64,000 nucleotides of DNA, taken from positions 166,982,022 through 167,046,021 of the forward strand of contig OZ024743.1 of NCBI GenBank assembly GCA_964016885.1, in the 5' to 3' direction. Positions 31,263 through 41,879 of the stretch are shown in pieces. How positions within the stretch are numbered: position 1 is the first letter of the stretch; every line of letters begins with the position of its first letter. The translations under genes and the position numbers were made by a program. Source of the stretch: Eledone cirrhosa (lineage: Eukaryota > Mollusca > Cephalopoda > Octopoda > Eledonidae). Under the pieces are notes generated by a model, which ran no database searches, was not told where the DNA came from, and worked only from the letters and a program-made list of their open reading frames with translations.

Positions 31263-33595
31263 TCGTAATAGTCAGGCAGTGTTGATTGAGACAGTTCAAA
31301 AGGAGATTAGTGAACAAGCACACCAACAACCTGATTTGAGTATCACAGTTGAAACTCTTAAAGGGCAGGCCAAAAATCTAACCAACTGGAAATCACCAGG
31401 ACCAGATGGTGTGCAGGGATATTGGATTAAAAATATAACATCCCTCCACCCAAAACTGACATCCATGTTCAATGACTGCTTGATATCGGGTGAAGTACCA
31501 GAGTGGTTGACAAAAGGTACCACAGCTCTGGTAATGAAAGACCAAATCAAGGGTAATGATGTTACCAACTATAGGCCTATCACATGTCTGTCCGTAATGT
31601 GGAAACTGTTGACAAGCATTATGTCTGAGGAAATCTACCATAACCTCCACACAAACAACTTGTTACCGGACGAACATATAGGATGCCGAAAGAAATCCCG
31701 TGGTACAAAGGACCAGTTACTTATTGATAAGATGGCAATGAGGAATTGCAAGAAGAGGCACACTGGTCTTGCCATGGGATGAATAGATTACAAAAACGCA
31801 TTCGACATGGTTATCCATTCTTGGATAACCAAAAGCCTAGAGATCTTCAAGGTGGCAGATAACATCAGACAGTTGTTGAGCAAAAGTCTGAAGTCCTGGG
31901 AAACAGTTAACATCAGGTGGAGAATCCTTGAGAGGCGTGAAGATCAAGAGGAGATAGTTTGTCCCCTCTGCTGTTTGTCCTTGCCCTGATACCCCTGTCC
32001 ATTATATTGCAAAAAGTGAGAGCAGGATACAAGTTGGGAAGAGGAGAGCTTACCATCAATCACCTCCTCTTCATGGACGATCTTAAGCTCTTTGGTAAGA
32101 GTGAAAAGGAGTTGGATGTACTTGTTGACACTGTCCGTATTTTCAGCAATGATATATGTATGCAATTTGGTATTAATAAGTGTGGAGTCCTAGTGATGAA
32201 GAGGGGTAAATTGAGCGGAAGCAACGGAATCCAGGTACCAACAGGTAAGATGATAAAGGAAATTGACACTGACGAGGGATACAAAAAAATGGAGGAATTG
32301 ATAATATCTGAGTACATAAGGAGAGTAAGGAGCATATCAAAATCACATCTAAATAGTAGGAATGTCATAAGTGCAGTAAATTTCCTAGCTGGGTCTATTA
32401 TTAGGTACAGTGTGGGAATTCTGAAATGGAATGTTGCTGAACAAAAAGAAATGGATAGAAAACTAGGAAGCTATTGACTATCTACAACATGTTCCACAAG
32501 AGGAGTGATGTTGATAGACTCTAATTAAAGAGATCTGAAGGTGGAAGAGGTCTTATCAGCATAGAGGACAGTGTTCAAGATGGAGAAAAACAACCTGCAC
32601 AAATATGTGACTGACAGTAGGGAGCCAATGCTCAAAATTGTACTGAATGAGACGACAATAGACCAGGAGATGTCCAAGGAGGAAATAACAACAAGGAGCA
32701 AGAGCAACCTTCATGTAAAATCCCTTCATAGTACCTTCTTTAAGAAAACAGAATTTAGAGATCCACAGACATGGAACTGGTTGAAAAGAGGAGACCTTTA
32801 AAAAGCTACAGAAGGAAGGCTAATGGCTGCGCAAGAGCAAGCCCTCAGAACGAAGTGGGTGAAACACCATATTGACAAGGAGGAGACTAGCCCACTGTGT
32901 AGGATCTGTGGAGAGAGAGAGAGGAGACTGTGGCTCACATTGTATCCGAGTGTAAACACCTAGCCCAGACTCACTATAAAGGCTGGAGACATGATGTGAT
33001 AGCCAGGGTGATCCACTGGCATCTATGCAAAGTAAACAATTTACCACATTCTGAGAAGTGGTATGAGCATAAGCCAGAGTCAGTGATGGAAAACGATCAG
33101 GTGAATGTGCTATGAGATTTTAGGATACAGACGGACAAGAAATTAGAACACAATGGGCCTGACCTGGTGGTTTTGGACAAGGAAAAAAGATTGTGCCTGA
33201 TCGTAGATGTAGCCTGCCCATTTGACACAAGGGTGCAAGAAAAGGAAAGGGAGAAAATTAACCAATACCAGGACTTAACGTGGGAGGTAAAAAGAATTTG
33301 GAACTGCCATGAAATCAAAGTCGTCCCAATTGTCATAGGCACACTAGGTACTATCTAAAAGAGTTTCCAAGGATGGTTAAAGAAGATTAGTCCAGCCCCG
33401 CTTTTTGGAACACTTCAAAAGGCATGCTTGCTGGGAACAGCAAGAACCCTACGATACGTCCTGAATATCTGAGGCTGTAGGTAGCAACTTGATATTCATT
33501 TGAACAAACTTTCCAGCTAAATAACATCAATGACTGAGACTCAAAGAACAATAATAATAATAATAAAAATAATAATAATGATAATAATATATATA
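31263..33595 (+). mobile_element. RLE-type LINE, family R4-1, copy 1
   Basis: A 5'-truncated R4/Dong-like LINE, from before the RT fingers to the 3' end and (AAT)n at 33548-33590. Seen: NWKSPGPDGVQGYW, YRPITCLSVMWKLL, IDYKNAFDM (motif A, with a stop just before), LSPLLFVLALIPLS, LLFMDDLKLFGKSEKELD (motif C), a CCHC finger (CRICGERE, frameshifted), and the restriction-like nuclease GPDLVVLDK...CLIVDVACPF. At least four frameshifts or stops. Its 3' end ACATCAATGACTGAGACTC is shared by all R4-1 copies. Confidence 0.85.
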
Positions 33596-33706
33596 TACAC
33601 GTATAGGTGTGTTCATGTATATGTGTAGACGTATATAAATGTGTAGATATAAACATATATATCCTCATCCTCATTGTTTAACGTCTATCTTCCATGCTAG
33701 CATGGG

Positions 33707-33761
<55 letters not shown>

Positions 33762-33801
33762 TGTATATGTGTCTATATATATGTGTAGATCTATGTGTGT
33801 A

Positions 33802-33839
<38 letters not shown>

Positions 33840-34626
33840 TAATAGGATAATAATATGTACATGGGATATGTAATAACTGAGTAGTTTTATATGTACGTAT
33901 GGTTGTGTATATATATCAGTGATCCACAGAAGACAGCCGATGAGCGGGAATTGTCCTTGTGTTTCTCTCACATTTTCTAAACAATATTTATTAGAAACCA
34001 CACAGTCCCGTTCTCACTTTTTAATTCATATTAATTTAATGCCATGACCTCCGTTCTCCCTTCTCTCTCTCTCACTTGATGTTAATACAGCTTTAGAACT
34101 TAAATTCAGCCAATTTGTATTAACCCTTTTATTACTTAATAAAAGTATTACAGTAGTGGTTATTGTTTATCGTTCATTCACTACAGCATTCTACACTGCG
34201 CTTTATATACGGAAGATCAATTTACACATTTCTCCATTAAGCCAACATTTACTACTACAATTCTTGCCACATACTGCAATAAACCACTGACCAATTCATT
34301 CAACAACAAATCAACATCAAATTCACACCTGTTACAATGGGTGAACACATTCGCTCAACAACCTAATAATCTATTCATATAACTGTCCTCATGTTACAAT
34401 AGAGTGATTGCAATACTTACCGACCCATGGGCCAAGGAGGTAGTAAACAAAATGGGAAAAAATGGTTAACTTGGCTTTTTACTGAGAGGGCAACTTCCAA
34501 GGATTGTTCATTATAGAAGTATCTAAGTAAGTAACTCATGAAATTGTAGATAACATAGGCTTCATAACATTCCCTTAGTGTATCCAGATAGATCGCAGCT
34601 TCTGGAAAACGTAGTGCAAACCACTG
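33596..34626. other. Simple repeats and unassigned DNA
   Basis: (TA)n and (CA)n runs at 33700-33830, with a 45-bp LINE-end fragment (minus strand, ATGCTAGCATGGAAGATAGA, ACGTTAAACAATG) at 33663-33707. Positions 33840-34626 hold no recognised feature. Confidence 0.5.
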
Positions 34627-36091
34627 AAATATAATAATAATAATAAAAATAATAATAATGATAATAATGCTTTCTTTATTAACCACAAGGGTTTACACAA
34701 AGTAGACATTAAGCAACAGTACAATATAGGACGGTACAAATGGGAATTTCTGCATGTAAAAAAAAACAAAAAAAAACAAGATGTAACAAAAAAGAAGAAT
34801 GAAAAATTCCCCAATAGGGGGGAGACTTCCGAGGGCCATCGTGGAGAGAGCCCATTTAAAAAAAGCCACGGTGACCCTGACCACCAGGGAAAGTGCCCTC
34901 TCCCAGTTTTCCACCTTCAATTTACAGGCATATACTCAGAGTAGGTCCATTCACTCGGGCCTTTCTTGCCTCTCTCACCCATCTTTCAACAAAATGCTGG
35001 GAAGAGAGCACTTCCCTCTCTACCCTGATTTTCCTTTTCAAATGAAATTTGAAAAAGTTAATCAGGGCATCACCGAAGAGGTAAATGCTCGTCTTCGGCC
35101 CTTTCAGACACGTCCACCATACTATCTCTTTTGCCATGGCCACCAGACAGATAAAAACTGCCTGCCCTTCCTGGCTAAAGGAAGAGGGCGGGGCAATCCT
35201 CACGATGGACTCAGCTGATAGCCAGATCCGTTCTACACACGACAGCAGGTGTTCGACATAAACCCACAAGTCAGCAATGCTCGGACACTGGACGAGTGCA
35301 TGCAGGACGGTTTCGTCGCCTTGCGCACATCTCGGACATGCCCGGTTGGCGGCACTTCCAATCCTGTAGAGTTTATCCCAAACTGGCAAAGCTCCTCGGT
35401 AGCACTGCCAGGCCAGGGATTTCTGGAAGTTGTCCATAGGCCCCGGCCCGAAAGTTCTTCCGAAGAGATTGGCTAGTTGATTTTCGTCGACGCCTAGAGT
35501 TTTCCCAAGTACGTCGTCGCTCTTCCCCTCCACTAATCCTCTATAGAACGCCAAGGTGGAGTTTCCACTGATCACATTGCCCAACTGGTCGAGGGCCGTG
35601 AGCGCCTGAAGACATTCCAGTCTCCAAGCGCTCCCTCTCAGTCTTCGCTTAACCCAGGACTGCAGCTCAAGGAGACGAGCTGGGGAAAGACGCGTCTAGC
35701 AAACGGCGACCACACCTGATCACCGTCGAGGAAGAGGTGGAGATGTCGTAGCCTGCGCGCGTGTCTGCGCATCATCAGCCACGGCATGCCCAGCCCTCCA
35801 CGTAGCGGGTGTTGACAACAGATGGACCACCTGACCATTGGAGTGCATCCCTTCCACATAAAGCGAAAGAGCAAACGCTCCAGTGCAGTCAGGCGAGGCT
35901 TAGGACAAGGCACGACGGTCAGGCGGTAGTAGATGACGGACACGATGTACGCATTCGCCACCTCCACTCGACCTTTCAGGGATAGCTTACTCTCTGCCCA
36001 TTTCTGGGTGAGAGAAGCCACTCTGCTCGTCACCTCGTCCTAGTTTTTGTCCGTCTGGTGGTGCGGACCAAACAAGACCCCTAGCAATTTA
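34627..36091 (-). pseudogene. Tx1-like LINE, C-terminal part
   Basis: Minus strand, two frames (36033-35638 and 35584-34922 plus lead-in). It shows LSLKGRVEVANAYIVSVIYY, LTVVPCPKPRLTALERLLF, RWSICCQHPLRGGLGMPW and, after a frameshift near 35600, a CCHC knuckle CPRCAQGDETVLHALVQC. This is the RT-distal region of Tx1/L1-like LINEs. 3' end with (ATT)n on the element strand (34627-34668). The 5' truncation also abuts an AAT-rich stretch. Confidence 0.75.
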
Positions 36092-36430
36092 ACAATAATG
36101 ATAATAATGAACAAGAAAACTATAAAATACAATACAAAACAAAACGAAGGAGAAGCAACTACAATAAGCTACAATGCCACCCTCCCCTCTACCACTCACA
36201 ACACCTCAACCTCCAACATCAATCCCCTTGCTACCACCACCAACACCACTCTTACAGTTGAGAAAATTCTCTTACACCTCATACAACTGCAACCATAATA
36301 ACATCACCCAATCAACAACTGCAATGGCCATAACCATACTGTTGTTATAATGGTAATAATGATTTCACTGTTGGCCAACCTTAGCACTACCCACAGAGCT
36401 GGGCAACATTCCATGGACTTCCAATTCCAT
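36092..36430. other. Unassigned AAC/ACC-rich DNA
   Basis: AAT- then CAC/AAC-rich. A short threonine-rich frame here is not a recognisable gene. Confidence 0.5.
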
Positions 36431-36903
36431 GTGTAATGCAAGTATGAATTGCGGGAAGAACAAATAAAAATTAATACAGAACGCCAAATCGCTTGTCCTA
36501 TAGTTAATCAGGAAGCCCGTCCCTCAGGAAGGTGCCAACCTGAGATTGAAAAGTCCACCTCTGGCACAAACTCTTCTCTGATTATGGTCCTGGATGGTCA
36601 CAAGAAAAATGTAAACGGTTGAAATGGACCCGAGAAGAGTATAAAGAAGTAATATATGCATATTACTATGTATTAAGTAAGCCATCACAAGACAGATACA
36701 CCGCAAACTCTTACAAAATATGGAAGACACATCAAGCTAGCAGATGTTATCTGGATGAAAATAAGTTAGCAAATGTTTGGAGGGATATCTTCAGAAATAA
36801 TAGACTCACAGATACTGAAATAACAGAGCTCAAACATGCTGTGGAGAATGACATAAATATGAGTCATGAAAGAACTGAAGAATCTCCTGGAGATAGTAAC
36901 TAG
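36431..36903 (+). pseudogene. R4-like LINE N-terminal fragment with Myb/SANT-like motif
   Basis: 36619-36903 reads LKWTREEYKEVIYAYYYV, then YKIWKTHQAS, LDENKLANVWRDIFRNNRLT and a stop. A related peptide (RHKWTTEEYASIIYAYL ... DPNKLANLRRYI) starts the R4-like relic at 57.6 kb, where it is joined to the RLE end of such a LINE. The W-T-x-E-E pattern resembles Myb/SANT DNA-binding helices, as in N-termini of RLE LINEs. The rest of this copy is missing. Confidence 0.65.
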
Positions 36904-37491
36904 TCTCAAGTCTTTACCGTTTCAGAGCTCTAAGGGGGGGGGGGTGGAGCAAGGGGACATTAGAGGGGCGTTTGAAGATTTGTGGGGCGCTAGAGGGGCG
37001 CAGGAAGCCCCTTTAGTTTGGTAAGTTTTATAAGACATATTTGTACGTCTCTTAGACAGCCAGTGTGAATGCATTTGAATGAAGAAAACGAAGAAAATAA
37101 ATAAAAGAAGCTTATCAACGAATTCCCTAGGGAGATAAAAAGAAAAACAAAGGATATCAAAGAAAATGAAAATAAGGACGTCAACTTTTACAACAGTTAC
37201 AAGAACAACAGAAACGACAAGAATAAGAAGTAATGGTGGTGAATGGTGTGGGTGTATACATATACGTACATACATATGAACATACACATGGTATTTAATC
37301 TCCCTAGGTAATAAAATCTGGAGACAAAAATGTTCTCCTTACCAAAAAAACAACATAAATCATGTCAACATCCTTACACACTTAAATATAAATGCATGTA
37401 TATATATAAATGCATGTATATATACAAATGTATAAATACATAGCTATATACATACGTAAATATATGTATGTATATATGTACATATGTATGT

Positions 37492-37531
<40 letters not shown>

Positions 37532-37540
37532 CTACGTACT

Positions 37541-37572
<32 letters not shown>

Positions 37573-37664
37573 AATATATATAAATATATATCTACATACA
37601 TACATACATTTACGTATGTATATAGCTATGCATTTATGTGTGTAAGGATATATTTATATATAAC
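36904..37664. other. G-run, unassigned DNA and TA/TG microsatellites
   Basis: Poly-G at 36934-36944. 36945-37370 is unassigned. 37380-37620 is imperfect TA, TACA and TAAA repeat. Confidence 0.6.
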
Positions 37665-37855
37665 GAAGGAAGTGTGGTAAGGAAACAGATGGACAATAAC
37701 GCACCAGAGTACTCAATACTTAAGGTAGTAGATTGGGTAATAGGAAAAAGTTTGACCCTGACGGCAGAGCTCAAGCCGTTTCGACAGCTATTTCTAGTCC
37801 AGAAATAGCCATCGAAACGGCTTGAGATCTGCCATCGGGGTCAAACTTTTTCCTA
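37665..37855. repeat. Dispersed repeat with a 55-bp terminal fold-back
   Basis: 37665-37795 matches 12797-12940. Arms 37741-37795 and 37801-37855 are inverted copies (GAGCTCAAGCCGTTTCGACA and its mirror) with a 5-base loop. The fold-back again occurs at the end of a repeat family, as at 4024-4153. Confidence 0.85.
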
Positions 37856-37862
37856 TATATAT

Positions 37863-38110
37863 ATATGCGCCGTGTGACAAGAAGCTAGCTTCCCAACCAC
37901 ATGATTCCGGGTTCAGTCCCACTGTCCGGGCCGACCAAAGCCCTGTAAGTGGATTTGATAGACCGAAACTAAAAGAAGCCCGTCGTATATATGTATATAT
38001 GTCTGTGTGTGTCTTTGTGTTTTCCCTCCCACCAATGCTTGTTGGTTTGTTGACGTCCCCATAACCTACCAAGGTGATGCTCCAGCATGGGCGTAGTCCA
38101 GAGACAGAAA
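37863..38110 (+). mobile_element. tRNA-derived SINE, octopus OR2-like
   Basis: Shows a pol III box B, GGTTCAGTCCC, and an upstream box A-like region (GTGTGACAAGAAGCTAGC), then CCGACCAAAGCCCTGTAAG, GGATTTGATAGACCGAAACT and a TGCTCCAGCATGGGCGTAGT end. From memory this agrees with the tRNA-derived SINEs described from octopus. It starts in a TA repeat. An internal (TA/TG)n run at 37987-38015 is part of the family. Confidence 0.8.
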
Positions 38111-38245
38111 AAAAGTAAAGTATATGTGTGTGTGTGTGTAGAAGAGGGGTCTCAAACTCAAGGACACAAAAGGGCCATTACGTCCTGGAGGAGGGGCACA
38201 GTGGTAAAAACGTGGTGGTGGGTGAAGTTTTTCACCAGTTATAAT

Positions 38246-38467
38246 CATTTTTACTATAAGAACAAGGCATGAAATTTGGGGTTTAGGGTTCAGTCGGTTT
38301 ACATCGATCCTAGTACACAACTGGTACTTAATTCATTGACCCCCAAAAGGATGAAAGCAAAGTTGAGATCGGCAAAATTTGAACTCAGAATGTAAAAACG
38401 TAAGAAGTACCGCTAAGCATTTTGACAGATGTGCTAACGATTCCACCAGCTCACTGCCTTATTTTCG
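38246..38467 (-). mobile_element. tRNA-derived SINE, OK-like, with target-site duplication
   Basis: Minus strand: box A-like GAGCTGGTGGAATCGTTAGC and box B-like GAGTTCAAATTTTGC, then CTTTCATCCTTTTGGGGGTC and GAATTAAGTACCAGT. Flanked by an 11-bp direct repeat, CCAGTTATAAT (38235-38245 and 38468-38478), a clean sign of retroposition. Confidence 0.8.
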
Positions 38468-38640
38468 CCAGTTATAATGCAATATGAAATATTGGTTCTA
38501 CCACGAGCCACAGAAAAGAAGTTCGCGAGCCGCATGTTTGAGCCCCCTGTTGGAGATAGATAGATACATAGATAGACAAGTACCAAACACACACACACAG
38601 ACATTTCTTACTCTCTCTGTCCCTCCCTCTTTCTCTCTTC

Positions 38641-38671
<31 letters not shown>

Positions 38672-38793
38672 CGTTTGAATATGTGTAATAAGGCCAAAAC
38701 AATGCAGTTATGGACATAGAAAAAGGAATGCAATAGTGAAAGATATTGATGAGAATTCGTCTTTCACCTTGAATTTATTTAAATGTCCTTAAT

Positions 38794-38818
38794 TTTCGAG
38801 ATAATATCTCTTCTTCGG
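38794..38818 (-). ncRNA. Hammerhead-like motif, degenerate
   Basis: Minus strand: CCGAAGA, helix II GAGAT-ATT-ATCTC, CGAAAA. Same layout as the other PLE ends but with two core changes from CUGAUGA, so activity is doubtful. Confidence 0.3.
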
Positions 38819-39222
38819 AGGGAAGTAAAGGTCTCAAACCAGCGTCTTTAAATCTCTAGCCAAGCCATGCTGACCGGAAATAGTATAGAGTATCTGTTCT
38901 AACTCTAATATCAAAGAATTAAAATCAGGTGGATAAAGAGTAGTCTCCCTTTAAGAGGGGTTTGTTTAGGGTTTTTTTTTTTTTGTTTTTTTTTTAATTT
39001 TATATACGTGCCTGTATATGTGTGTGGGAGAATGCATGAAGGTGTAGGTATGTGGGTGTGTGTGTGTGTGTGAGTGTGGAAAGATAGGTCTAATCGTAAA
39101 AGTGGGGGGTAGGTGTTATCTGGTGTTAGAACTGGTTTTGTGTGTGTATGTGTGAGAGAGAATAAGTGGAGGTGTAAGCGTGTGTGTGTGTGGGGTGTGT
39201 AAAAATGGGGCTAGAGGCCCTA

Positions 39223-40070
39223 TCAGGTTATAAATTGGGTGTTGAGCTCTAGTCTATTATTGATTGGTGGATGTGTTCTATCTATAATAAGTGCTTCCTT
39301 AATTCTAAGATTGCCAAGGTTTCTTTCCTTAGTTTCTATCCTAACTGTTATGTTTTTATCGGTGTTTTTGCATTTAACTAGGTGTTTCTTAAATGAGGAA
39401 GCGTTAGTATTGAGGTGTTCTTTTATTCTTATGTGGAGTGGTCTGGTGGTGCTACCTACGTAGAAGTTGTTGCATTTGTCACACTCTAGTCTGTATACTA
39501 CGTAAGCCTGGTGGCATAGGTCTGTGTCGTTGATGGGGCAGTTGGCTAGTCTGCAGCAGTTGTCATGTCTGGTGGAGTGTCTCTTGGCCAGCCGTCCGCG
39601 CAGAGAAGGACCCGAGTGGGCCAGTTGGATATCCAGTCCCTCTCGTCTGATGGCTCTGCGGATGGCTGTTGTTGTTTCTTCACTGAAGTGTGGGAGCTTC
39701 AGGAAGCAAGTGTTAGTGCCTCGGGTGTGGTGTCCTCTGTTCTTTCTGGCACGGTTTGTGGTGGATGTCGTGTATCCGTTCAGTTTGAGTACTTCCAGGA
39801 AATGTGTGGTGTGTGTGTCTCGGTCTCTGGCGTCGGTGCATTTGTTCTTGATACGTGCCAGTTCGTTCTTTATGTATCCGAACTTGGCACCGAGTGGGAG
39901 GGCCGATCTGAAATGTACGAACAGGTGCCTGCTGGCGGATTTTTTATAGAAGCAGGTGTGGATGTTGCCTTCCTCTGTTACCCTGAGTTAGAAGTCCAGT
40001 AGGGATAGGGATCCGCGGTCATCGGGGTGTTCCATGCTGAACTTTATACTGGCATCCATGCTGGAGAATG
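39223..40070 (-). pseudogene. PLE RT thumb and GIY-YIG endonuclease, long copy
   Basis: Minus strand, one frame from the junction at 40070 to the stop at 39223-39225, broken by one TAA at 39988-39990. It opens with DASIKFSMEHPDD and SLSLLDF (the segment following the RT palm), then HTCFYKKSASRHLFVHFRS and GHHTRGTNTCFLKL, and the nuclease: QAYVVYRLECDKCNNFYVGS, LHIRIKEHL, NLRIKEALIIDRTHPPINN. Tyr, YVG, Arg, Glu and Asn expected for GIY-YIG catalysis are all visible. The RT palm is missing. Confidence 0.85.
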
Positions 40071-40455
40071 TTCTCTGCGCGGACGGCTGGCCAAGAGACA
40101 CTCCACCAGACATGACAACTGCTGCAGACTAGCCAACTGCCCCATCAACGACACTGACCTATGCCACCAGGCTTACGTAGTATACAGACTAGAGTGTGAC
40201 AAATGCAACAACTTCTACGTAGGTAGCACCACCAGACCACTCCACATAAGAATAAAAGAACACCTCAATACTAACGCTTCCTCATTTAAGAAACACCTAG
40301 TTAAATGCAAAAACACCGATAAAAACATAACAGTTAGGATAGAAACTAAGGAAAGAAACCTTGGCAATCTTAGAATTAAGGAAGCACTTATTATAGATAG
40401 AACACATCCACCAATCAATAATAGACTAGAGCTCAACACCCAATTTATAACCTGA
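40071..40455 (+). pseudogene. PLE GIY-YIG endonuclease, short inverted copy
   Basis: Encodes the same nuclease domain as 39223-39608 on the opposite strand, from LRGRLAKRHSTRHDNCC to the stop at 40453-40455, with no internal stop. Upstream in-frame codons (40027-40070) belong to the antisense of the other copy, so the ATG at 40027 is accidental. Confidence 0.85.
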
Positions 40456-40896
40456 TAGGGCCTCTAGCCCCATTTTTACACACCCCACACACACGCACGC
40501 GCACACACACACGCTTACACCTCCACTTATTCTCTCTCACACATACACACACAAAACCAGTTCTAACACCAGATAACACCTACCCCCCACTTTTACGATT
40601 AGACCTATCTTTCCACACTCACACACACACACACCCACATACCTACACCTTCATGCATTCTCCCACACACATATACAGGCACGTATATAAAATTTAAAAA
40701 AAACAAAAAAAAAAAAACCCTAAACAAACCCCTCTTAAAGGGAGACTACTCTTTATCCACCTGATTTTAATTCTTTGATATTAGAGTTAGAACAGATACT
40801 CTATACTATTTCCGGTCAGCATGGCTTGGCTAGAGATTTAAAGACGCTGGTTTGAGACCTTTACTTCCCTCTCTAAAATGCTCGGTTAGCATATTA

Positions 40897-40921
40897 GCGA
40901 AGAAGAGATATTATCTCGAAA
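40897..40921 (+). ncRNA. Hammerhead-like motif, degenerate
   Basis: GCGAAGA, helix II GAGAT-ATT-ATCTC, CGAAAA. Counterpart of 38794-38818. The ~28 extra bases just upstream alter what could form helix I. Confidence 0.3.
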
Positions 40922-41043
40922 ATTAAGGACATTTAAATAAATTCAAGGTGAAAGACGAATTCTCATCAATATCTTTCACTATTGCATTCCTTTTTCTATG
41001 TCCATAACTGCATTGTTTTGGCCTTATTACACATATTCAAACG

Positions 41044-41879
41044 TTTATACCTCATTACACAATGCTTCAAGTGAACTATAACCTCCTCCATATATATATA
41101 TATATATATATATATATGGTGTTGTCGAAAAGAGCAGTGGCCTTTGACCTGGCAATAAAAACTGGAGACAAAATTCTTTCTGTACCAAAACCAAGGCACA
41201 CACACAGAAGTTTGTGTGTGTGTATGTATATGTGTGTGTGTGTGCGTGCGCATTTATGTGTGTGTGTGCGTGTGTATCTATCTATGTATATATATGTAAG
41301 GGATACAGATATGGCTTTCTCACTGTCACCAAGCTTCTCGATTCATTCGTTGCTACTAAGTATTTTATTTTGCAAGGAACTATTTTGACCTTGAGTTTGT
41401 GATTTCAGAGAAAGGTAAGAAATTCTTCATATTTTGAATCTTTTGTATTTTGACTTTACAGTTTGAATTGTAGAATTGTCTATCCACTCAAAATACTACA
41501 ACAGCTAACAGTGAAAAATAGAATTTAAAAAAAAAAAAGCTTTTTCGACTGAGATCAAATCTTTGAGAACATTCACGTCAATTTTTCAAAAATATATAAT
41601 TTGAAATAGTTCGCTTTTGTTTTGGACTGAAACTTTTTTGTATTTAATTCATACAAGTATTTTTTAAAGATTCTAACATAACTTGATTTGGCCCAGTAAT
41701 CTAGTGATATCAAACTCAGTAGTATATTGAAAAACGGAAAAATAGGGTAGGATGGGGGGGGGGGGGGGGGGGGGGGCATTTCGTGATTTCGAGGGGTGTT
41801 TGGCCGAAATAGGTTGAGAAGTTTTGTGCTAGAGTAATTGAAACAAGTTGTTTTCCACCAAAAAAAGAAAGTCTAACTC
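41044..41879. other. Simple repeats and unassigned DNA
   Basis: (TA)n at 41090-41116, TG/GT-rich at 41205-41300, and a 23-base poly-G run at 41754-41776. No gene recognised. Confidence 0.6.

Larger units (their letters stand above)
38671..41043. mobile_element. Penelope-like element inverted dimer
   Basis: Arms 38671-39608 (938 bp) and 40071-41043 (973 bp) are inverted copies, almost identical by eye. The minus-strand unit runs from 40070 down through coding sequence (RT thumb plus GIY-YIG) and a 3' non-coding region to 38671. The plus-strand unit is a second copy of the last ~970 bp. The two units meet at 40070/40071, so the longer copy's 5' truncation point is joined to the shorter inverted copy. 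The main difference is about 28 bp extra near 40875-40897 in the right arm. Confidence 0.9.

Noticed and set aside
37863..38110. A functional tRNA gene
   Set aside because: Box A and box B are present but the acceptor and anticodon stems do not form. The downstream body is SINE.
39239..39463. 75-residue hydrophobic frame on plus strand, repeated exactly at 40215-40439 minus
   Set aside because: Antisense of the PLE GIY-YIG domain in both inverted arms. The exact repeat comes from the inverted dimer.
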